Source: VAZQ01 sp040510815
GTDB lineage: Bacteria > Pseudomonadota > Alphaproteobacteria > Rhizobiales > Xanthobacteraceae
Length of the DNA: 10,757 nt
Assembly: GCA_040510815.1 (NCBI GenBank)
Contig: JBEVIH010000045.1
Location: 1 to 10,757, forward strand
Reading direction: 5' to 3'
The translations under genes and the position numbers were made by a program. Each line of letters opens with the position of its first letter. The first letter of the stretch is position 1. Below are positions 5,737 to 10,757 of this stretch, one piece after another. The notes under the pieces were generated by a model. That model worked only from the letters and a program-made list of their open reading frames with translations. It was not told the origin of the DNA and ran no database searches.

Positions 5737-7875
5737 CTACTCGGCGGCACTGGCGATGACGTCCGGCGCGTCCGCCATGACGGGTTCGATGGCGATATCG
5801 ACGGCGACCACGCCAGCCTTGCCGACGATGATGGGATTGAGGTCGAGCGCCCGGAACCGTCCGCTGTTCGCAATCGCGAATTGTCCATGGGCGACCAGCA
5901 CGGCCGCGAGCGCCTCCACGTCCCCGCGCTCGCGGCCGCGCGCGCCTTCGAACAGCGGCGCGGCTTTGATGCGATGGATCATCTCGAGGGCGCCGTCGCG
6001 GGTCAGCGGCGCCATCTCGGTCACCGTGTCGTGCAAGATTTCGACGAATACGCCTCCGAGGCCGAAGCAGATCGCGGGACCGAACAGCGGATCGTCGATG
6101 ATGCCGGCATAGGCCTCCGCGACGCCCTTGATCATCGGCTGTATCAGCGCGCCGCCCTCGAAGCCGGCGTTGCGCGCATTCCGGACGACCGCCGCATAGG
6201 CGTCCCGGACCTCCTGTTCGTCCCTGCAATCCAGCCGCACGCAGCCGAGGTCGCTCTTGTGCAGAAGACCCGGGGCCTCCGCCTTGACCGCGACCGCGGT
6301 GCCGAACCGGCGCAGCACGGCGACGGCCTCGTCTTCGGAATGCGCAAGGGCGGCATCGACCACCGGCACGCCACTCGCGACCAAGAGCTGTCGTGCGGCC
6401 AGAAAATCCCACCGGGGCAAGTCGCGGTCCAAGCTGGCGTCCGGGCCGTTGCCGATTTGCTGGGGAGCGCCGGCCTTTGCGGCCCGCGCCCAATAGGCGC
6501 GTCGCAGCGGCAGATGTTTCAGCGCGCCCATCGCGTTTGATATCCCGAGCAGCAGAGGGACCTGCGCGCCATGCAGAGTCCTGATGATCTCGGAATCGAG
6601 CGGCCCTCCGAGCGGACTATACTGGTACGCGACGACGGTACGGCCGGACGTGCGCGCCGCGTCGGCGAATGTGCGGGCAAAGCGCCGCATCGTCTCGTTG
6701 CCGACCGGCTTCGCGGCGACGCTTGCCGCGATGATCGGCCGCGCGGGATCGGTGACGATCGCGTCGAAGATTTTCGGCAGCAGCGCCGGGTCGTCGTAGA
6801 TGGCGCCGGTTCCGTCGATGGGATTGGTGATGCTGCCGAATTCCGGCAGCACCGACGCGATGCGCTCCTTGGTCGCGGGATGAAGCGACGCGAGCGGTGC
6901 GCCCGCGTCCTGAAGCGCGTCAGCCGCGATGGCGGCTCCGCCTCCGCTGCCGGAAATCACCACGAGCTCGCTTCCGACCGTTTCGTCGCGTGGAGCGATC
7001 GCGAACAGTTCGACGGTCTCGACGAATTCATCGTAACGCTCGACCTGGACGATGCCGCAGCGGCGCAGGAAGGCGGCGAGAATTTCGGCATTGCCGGCGA
7101 GCGCCCCGGTATGGGATTGCACCATGATCTGGCCGGCCGCCGAGCGCCCGGCTTGAAACAGCACCAAGGATTTGCGTCGCGCATGGGCGGTATGGGCGAC
7201 GTGAATCAGCTTGCGCGGATTCTTGAGCTGCTCGATAACAGCCGCGATCACCGTGATGTCGGGGTCATCGATGAAGTATTCAATGTAGTCCTCGACCGTT
7301 GCCCCGATCTGGTTGCCGCACGACACGAAATGGCTGAAACCAAGCTCGCGATCGGTCATCAGGGGCGCGAACACATTCGCGCCGAGGCCCCCGCTTTGGG
7401 ACACGATTGCTACCGGACCCGCACGCAAGGGTCGGGAGAGGGGGCCGCTATAGGCTGCAAAACCGGTCTTCACGCTGATGAGACCGAAACAGTTTGGCCC
7501 GCAGATGCACATCCCTCGGTCCGCGAGCGATCGCAGCCGCGCGGCACGGGCATGCCCGTGCCCGCCTTCCCCGAAGCCCGCTGCGAGGACGATGGCCGCG
7601 TTGATGCCGTGCGCGTGCGCTTCCTCGAGCACGTCGCAGGCCGCATCGGCGGCGACCGCGACCACGAGGCAATCGACCGAAGCCGGAAGGTCGCTCACGG
7701 TCGGAAAGCATTTGCAGCCCAGCACGTCCTGGTAGCGCGGATTCACCGCGAAGATCTCGCCCGCAAAGCCGCAGTCCCGGAGGTTGGCGATGACATTGGT
7801 CCCGCGGCCGCGGCGCTGAGAAGCGCCCACGACCGCGACGCCTTTGGGATCGAGCAGCGAGCGCATGGCTTCCAT
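5737..7875 (-). CDS. Acyl-CoA synthetase, NDP-forming (acetate-CoA ligase ADP-forming / FerA-like), fused alpha-beta
   Basis: A 712-residue cytoplasmic enzyme that makes an acyl-CoA from an acid, CoA and ATP, with release of ADP and phosphate. The alpha part has a CoA-binding Rossmann domain (about 5-135; GVAVVGAS, VNPRY, GPNCFGL at 126-132) and two ligase-CoA domains (about 150-465; IVSQSGGLG, then GRSAAGQ and SHTGALAG). H255 in SHTGALAG is the expected phosphohistidine, and NPIDGTG is at 351-357. The beta part is an ATP-grasp domain (about 485-700) with AVKAEAPGLLHKSDLGCV (528-545), FGLGGVFVE (604-612) and LDLNPIIV (677-684). No GNAT domain is fused, unlike protein acetyltransferase Pat. 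The ATG is preceded by AGGAAGG, which overlaps the TAG of binding protein A; a second ATG at codon 4 is possible. Pairing with a crotonase recalls ferA-ferB. The acid substrate is unknown. Confidence 0.94.
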   Translation of the reverse strand: MEAMRSLLDPKGVAVVGASQRRGRGTNVIANLRDCGFAGEIFAVNPRYQDVLGCKCFPTVSDLPASVDCLVVAVAADAACDVLEEAHAHGINAAIVLAAGFGEGGHGHARAARLRSLADRGMCICGPNCFGLISVKTGFAAYSGPLSRPLRAGPVAIVSQSGGLGANVFAPLMTDRELGFSHFVSCGNQIGATVEDYIEYFIDDPDITVIAAVIEQLKNPRKLIHVAHTAHARRKSLVLFQAGRSAAGQIMVQSHTGALAGNAEILAAFLRRCGIVQVERYDEFVETVELFAIAPRDETVGSELVVISGSGGGAAIAADALQDAGAPLASLHPATKERIASVLPEFGSITNPIDGTGAIYDDPALLPKIFDAIVTDPARPIIAASVAAKPVGNETMRRFARTFADAARTSGRTVVAYQYSPLGGPLDSEIIRTLHGAQVPLLLGISNAMGALKHLPLRRAYWARAAKAGAPQQIGNGPDASLDRDLPRWDFLAARQLLVASGVPVVDAALAHSEDEAVAVLRRFGTAVAVKAEAPGLLHKSDLGCVRLDCRDEQEVRDAYAAVVRNARNAGFEGGALIQPMIKGVAEAYAGIIDDPLFGPAICFGLGGVFVEILHDTVTEMAPLTRDGALEMIHRIKAAPLFEGARGRERGDVEALAAVLVAHGQFAIANSGRFRALDLNPIIVGKAGVVAVDIAIEPVMADAPDVIASAAE

Positions 7876-7885
7876 CGCCGGTGAA

Positions 7886-7893
7886 CCTTCCTA
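7886..7893 (-). promoter_or_regulatory. Shine-Dalgarno of the acyl-CoA synthetase built into the stop codon of binding protein A
   Basis: The minus strand reads TAGGAAGG: the TAG stop (7891-7893) supplies the first bases of AGGAAGG, ten bases before the ATG at 7875. A terminating ribosome would sit over this site, favouring re-initiation. Confidence 0.6.
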
Positions 7894-9039
7894 GGATTGC
7901 AGCCATTGCTGAAAGCGCCGCTGCATCATCGGCAGGTTGTCAGCCCACCACTCGAAATTGATGATGTGTGCGAGGCGCTCGTTCTCGGGATAGGTCGGCA
8001 TCAGCCTGGCGATGGCGGGTTCGAGCAGGTCCAGAGCCTTGGGATTTTGCGGCGCGTAATACATCAGGCGGGCGAACACGGCCTGGTATTCCGCGCGCCC
8101 GACGATGTCGAGAAACTTCATCGCGCCCTTCGGATTGGGACATCCCATCGGCACGATCCAACCCTGGATGCCGCCCTCGCAGATCGCTTCGTTCCAGACG
8201 ATCTCGAACGGCGCCTTGGCATTGAGGATGGACTCGGTCGCGCGTCCATTCATCATGGCAATGAGATCGACTTCCTCCTGCTCCATCAGCTGCTGGGCCT
8301 GCGAGTTGTCGTAATACCATGCCATGATGTGGGGCTTGATGCGGTCGAGGCTGCGGAACACCCGGGCGACGTCGATCGGATAGAATTCGCCCTCTTTCAC
8401 ACCGTCGGCCTTGAGCGCCGCCTCGGTCACCCAGACCTCCTCGCGGCGCAGCACGCGGCGACCGGGAAACTTTTGCACGTCCCAGAAATCAGCCCAGGAT
8501 TTGGGGTAATGCTCGCCCGGCCATTTCTTCTTATTGTAGCAGATGACGTGGGACAGCGTGTGCGCGCCGATCGCATTGCCGTGACGCAACTGACGCTCGG
8601 CCAGCACCGAGCGGTCGATGACGCCGAAATCGAGCGGCGTGAGCATGTTCATCCGTTTGGCCTGGAACATCTCCCCACCCTGTACCGAAACCACGTCGAC
8701 CTGCATGGCCTTGGCCTCGTGCATGGCGCGCAGCTTCGCGAACGTGTAGGGGTCCTGGTAAACGACCGGGATGCCGGTCTTCTTGGTGAACGGCTCGCCG
8801 AACGCGGCCATGGCCGATTTCTTCCACACGCCGCCGAACACGAAAGCGGTGACCGGCTGCTCCGCCGCCGCGGCGTCTGGCACCATGCGTGGAAGCAGGG
8901 AAAGCAATGCGGAGCCGCCCAACGTCTGGCCTAGCGCCTTGATGAATTCGCGCCGGCCCAGCCCGCGCGTCTCCATCAACAGCTTACGCAGGCGTGCGCA
9001 CGTCTCCTCGACGTCGATGTCCCGGGATCGATCAATCAT
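7891..9039 (-). CDS. ABC transporter substrate-binding protein A, PotD-like (extracellular solute-binding protein family), Tat-exported
   Basis: A 382-residue periplasmic binding protein, directly after the two permease genes and so the likely cognate receptor. The start chosen is the ATG at 9039 (MIDRSRD). It has AGGGGG six bases upstream, and it aligns end to end with the start of its paralogue at 3622-4776 (MFDPRNG). A longer start at 9099 would run into the permease gene. The twin-arginine signal is R29-R30 in GRREFIKAL, with hydrophobic GGSALLSLLP and probable cleavage in PDAAAAE (54-60). The mature part shows VFGGVWKKS, PYTFAKLRAMHEAKA, SWADFWDVQKFPGRRVLR, EEVDLIAMMNGRATES, GWIVPMGCPNPKGA and YYAPQNPKA. 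Identity to the paralogue is high at both ends of the mature protein but low at about 113-160, a likely part of the ligand cleft or its surface. Ligand unknown; the PotD resemblance alone does not prove polyamines. Confidence 0.92.
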   Translation of the reverse strand: MIDRSRDIDVEETCARLRKLLMETRGLGRREFIKALGQTLGGSALLSLLPRMVPDAAAAEQPVTAFVFGGVWKKSAMAAFGEPFTKKTGIPVVYQDPYTFAKLRAMHEAKAMQVDVVSVQGGEMFQAKRMNMLTPLDFGVIDRSVLAERQLRHGNAIGAHTLSHVICYNKKKWPGEHYPKSWADFWDVQKFPGRRVLRREEVWVTEAALKADGVKEGEFYPIDVARVFRSLDRIKPHIMAWYYDNSQAQQLMEQEEVDLIAMMNGRATESILNAKAPFEIVWNEAICEGGIQGWIVPMGCPNPKGAMKFLDIVGRAEYQAVFARLMYYAPQNPKALDLLEPAIARLMPTYPENERLAHIINFEWWADNLPMMQRRFQQWLQS

Positions 9040-9045
9040 CGCATA

Positions 9046-9052
9046 CCCCCTA
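9046..9052 (-). promoter_or_regulatory. Shine-Dalgarno of binding protein A overlapping the PotC-like permease stop
   Basis: The minus strand reads TAGGGGG: the permease TAG (9050-9052) merges with AGGGGG, six bases before the ATG at 9039. This supports the shorter start for binding protein A. Confidence 0.65.
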
Positions 9053-9844
9053 CGCCGTACGCCGTTTCGCCAGCGATTGCGTCGCTGCCGCGCTCGCAAA
9101 GGTGAATATGGCTAGCGCGATGAGAATGGCTGAAGCGGCGGCGATGGTGGGGTCGGATGTGGCCTGCACCCCCGACCAGATCTTCACCGCCACCGGCTTG
9201 CCCACGCCGCCGAGGACGAAGGTCGCCACCAGCAATTCATGCGCGGAATGAACGAACGCGAAAATTGCGCCAATCACGATGCCGGGCGATATGATCGGCA
9301 GCGTGATGCGCAGCACCGCCCATAGCGGGTGGGCGCCATGGATCACCGCCGCGCGCTCGAGATTGATGTCGGCGCTGCGCAGGCTCGCGGAGGTATTGAT
9401 GACCACGAAGGGCATGCCGCTCACCGCATGCGCGCACGCGAGCCCGACGACGGTGTTGACCAGTCCGAGCGGGACGAAGAAGAGATAGGTCGAGAGCGCG
9501 GTGACGATCGGCGGGGTGACCAACGCGCAGAGGATGAGCGCGTTCAGGAGGGCTTTCGCAGGAATGACGTGGCGCACCAGCGCGAAGGCGGCGGGAACGC
9601 CGAGCAGGACTGCGATCAGGGCGGACAGGCTGCCGACCTTGAGCGTCACCCACAGCGCGCTGACCCATTCCGGATCGCCAGCGATGCTTTCGTACCAGCG
9701 AAGCGAGAAGCCGGGCGGCGGAAACACCAGGAAATTGCCCGAGCTGAACGAGATCGCCAACACCACGATCACAGGGAAGATCAAATAGATGAGAACGGCC
9801 AGGACGGCCGCGCCCATTCCGAGCCTGCCCGCGGTTACGCTCAT
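9050..9844 (-). CDS. ABC transporter permease, PotC-like (binding-protein-dependent, spermidine/putrescine type)
   Basis: Second inner-membrane permease of the importer, 264 residues from the ATG at 9844. This start is preferred over one six codons upstream (9862) because it forms an ATGA overlap with the PotB-like stop and follows GGGGAGG (9854-9860) at nine-base spacing. Hydrophobic segments lie near residues 10-33, 62-88, 97-127, 129-150, 184-212 and 235-256, giving six probable membrane spans. The EAA-type coupling loop is at about 162-188 (LERAAVIHGAHPLW then LRITLPIISPG). The text FPPPGFSLRWYESIAGDPEW in the first periplasmic loop is typical of PotC-like proteins. It pairs with the permease at 9841-10728; the gene for binding protein A begins 10 bases after its stop. 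Confidence 0.93.
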   Translation of the reverse strand: MSVTAGRLGMGAAVLAVLIYLIFPVIVVLAISFSSGNFLVFPPPGFSLRWYESIAGDPEWVSALWVTLKVGSLSALIAVLLGVPAAFALVRHVIPAKALLNALILCALVTPPIVTALSTYLFFVPLGLVNTVVGLACAHAVSGMPFVVINTSASLRSADINLERAAVIHGAHPLWAVLRITLPIISPGIVIGAIFAFVHSAHELLVATFVLGGVGKPVAVKIWSGVQATSDPTIAAASAILIALAIFTFASAAATQSLAKRRTA

Positions 9845-10728
9845 TTGTCGGAGCCTCCCCACAATCGGTCGAGGCTGAAGTAACGGTTGTAGACGGCTGC
9901 GATCGACGTGGTGATGATGAGAAGCACGGCGCCGGCCGCGCTCGCCTGCGGCCAGTCCAGAAGCTGGCTCGCTTCGACCATGATGGTCTGCGCGATCATC
10001 GTTTCACGCGGACTTCCGAGCAGCGCCGGCGTCACGTAGAAACCGAGCGCAAGTACGAAAACCAGGAGGCCCGCGCCGTAGACTCCCGGCAAGCTCAGCG
10101 GGAAGAAGACGGTGCGGAAGGCGTGCCATCCGCTCGCGCCATGGATTTTCGCCGCCGTAATGAGAGTGCGATCGATCCGCAACATGGCGCCGAACAAGGT
10201 CACGGTCGTCAGCGGCAGCAGGATTTGCACCATCGCGAGCAGCACGCTGAACGGATTGTAGAGCAACTGCAGCGGCGTTGCGATGATGCCCAGCCCCATG
10301 AGCGCCTTGTTGACCATGCCGTTGTCGCCGAGCAGGATCAGCCAGGAAAAGCTCCGCACGATGATGTCGACCCAGTAGGGGATGAGGACGAAGACCAGGA
10401 TCAGTGCGCGCACCTTGCCGCCGCTGATCGTGAGCGCGTAGGCGAGCGGATAGGCCAGGAGAAGCGCGAAGATGGTGGCGATGCCTGCGGTCTTCACCGT
10501 CGTCATCATGACCTTGGTGAACAGCGGGGAGGTGAATAGAACGCCATAGGTCTCGAGCGAGAACCCTTCGCTCGCGAGGCTGCGCCAGCACATCAGGATG
10601 AGCGGAGCCAAAAAAAAGAAAGTGATCCAGGCCAGGCACGGCAGGAGCAGCAGCGCCGGCAGCAGCCAGGCTCTGGACGACAGGACCGGCCGCAGCAGCG
10701 TCGCTCGTGGCTCGGCCAGGGCAGTCAT
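9841..10728 (-). CDS. ABC transporter permease, PotB-like (binding-protein-dependent, spermidine/putrescine type)
   Basis: First inner-membrane permease of the importer, 295 residues. Membrane segments are apparent near 22-48, 78-100, 107-132, 150-180, 212-238 and 264-282. The EAA loop is at about 191-215 (TAAKIHGASGWHAF then FFPLSLPG). FYVTPALLGSP (230-240) is the characteristic PotB-like sequence before the last span. The ATG follows GAGGA (10735-10739) with six-base spacing. Its TGA overlaps the ATG of the PotC-like gene. A run of eight A on the plus strand (10610-10617) encodes the FFFL of the first span; the frame is intact. The ATPase expected for this importer is not in the window and probably lies just to the right. 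Confidence 0.93.
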   Translation of the reverse strand: MTALAEPRATLLRPVLSSRAWLLPALLLLPCLAWITFFFLAPLILMCWRSLASEGFSLETYGVLFTSPLFTKVMMTTVKTAGIATIFALLLAYPLAYALTISGGKVRALILVFVLIPYWVDIIVRSFSWLILLGDNGMVNKALMGLGIIATPLQLLYNPFSVLLAMVQILLPLTTVTLFGAMLRIDRTLITAAKIHGASGWHAFRTVFFPLSLPGVYGAGLLVFVLALGFYVTPALLGSPRETMIAQTIMVEASQLLDWPQASAAGAVLLIITTSIAAVYNRYFSLDRLWGGSDK

Positions 10729-10757
10729 GGCACGTCCTCGTCGCCGGTATTGCTGGT
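10725..10757 (-). CDS. Possible last codons of an upstream gene (perhaps the importer ATPase), extends beyond the window
   Basis: One minus-strand frame reads TSNTGDEDVP and then a TGA that overlaps the ATG of the PotB-like permease as ATGA. The same overlap joins the two permeases and the ATPase-permease pair at the left end, so an upstream gene ending here is plausible, and an ATPase is the expected neighbour. Ten residues carry no family signal, and other frames are also open, so this rests on the overlap pattern alone. Confidence 0.35.
   Translation of the reverse strand, partial: TSNTGDEDVP

Noticed and set aside
4237..6540. Plus-strand open frame of 767 codons spanning three genes
   Set aside because: It lies antisense to the binding protein, crotonase and synthetase genes, which have clear family motifs. 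The translation is rich in Arg, His and Gly with no domain pattern, as is common opposite high-GC genes.
6571..7884. Plus-strand open frame of 437 codons
   Set aside because: It is antisense to the acyl-CoA synthetase, has no recognisable motif and shows the composition of a shadow frame.
7897..8934. Plus-strand open frame of 345 codons
   Set aside because: It is antisense to binding protein A. A matching antisense frame exists opposite binding protein B (3628-4230) only because the sense genes are paralogues.
9037..9099. Longer start for binding protein A, 20 codons upstream
   Set aside because: It would overlap the PotC-like gene by about 50 bases and add a basic stretch absent from the paralogue. 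The ATG at 9039 has a good ribosome site and aligns with the paralogue start.
9845..9862. Start of the PotC-like permease six codons upstream
   Set aside because: The ATG at 9844 has both the ATGA overlap and a GGGGAGG site at suitable spacing.
3622..10728. Naming the importer as a spermidine/putrescine system (potBCD)
   Set aside because: The family resemblance is real, but the catabolic neighbours and duplicated Tat binding proteins argue against assuming a polyamine ligand, so no gene symbols are given.

Overview
The window is GC-rich, with the codon use and long antisense open frames expected of a high-GC alphaproteobacterium. The mix of ABC importers, Tat-exported binding proteins, NDP-forming acyl-CoA synthetase and molybdenum hydroxylase fits the Hyphomicrobiales (Bradyrhizobium/Rhodopseudomonas-like). 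This taxonomic placement is inference from style, not from a marker gene. The window is almost wholly coding. I see no RNA genes, insertion sequences, CRISPR arrays or clear pseudogenes.

Left end, plus strand (2-1107): the tail of an ABC ATPase and a complete inner-membrane permease of the nitrate/sulfonate/taurine (SsuB/SsuC, TauB/TauC) importer type, joined by an ATGA stop/start overlap. Their binding protein and the rest of the ATPase lie left of the window. This pair converges on the next operon with only 9 bases between the two stop codons.

Rest of the window, minus strand (read right to left, 10757 to 1117): one tightly packed operon. Order: end of an upstream frame (possibly the ATPase), PotB-like permease, PotC-like permease, Tat-exported binding protein A, NDP-forming acyl-CoA synthetase, crotonase-fold hydratase/lyase, Tat-exported binding protein B (a paralogue of A), and a molybdopterin-binding large subunit of the xanthine dehydrogenase/aldehyde oxidase family. 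Spacings are 4-base overlaps or 10-24 bases up to protein B. A 156-base gap then precedes the molybdenum enzyme, which starts with GTG and has no evident Shine-Dalgarno sequence.

Likely joint action (inference): the importer, with two alternative binding proteins, brings in an organic acid. The synthetase activates it to a CoA thioester. The crotonase hydrates or cleaves the thioester. The molybdenum hydroxylase oxidises an aldehyde or hydroxylates a ring, before or after activation. The synthetase plus crotonase pair recalls the FerA/FerB feruloyl-CoA synthetase and hydratase-lyase of Sphingobium SYK-6, so a phenylpropanoid-like or other aryl/alkyl carboxylate is a reasonable candidate. The substrate cannot be read from the sequence.

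The most notable points are the duplicated binding proteins bracketing the catabolic genes, their shared unusual extended Tat N-region, the molybdenum large subunit without visible FeS and FAD partners, and a crotonase lacking one of the two classical catalytic glutamates.
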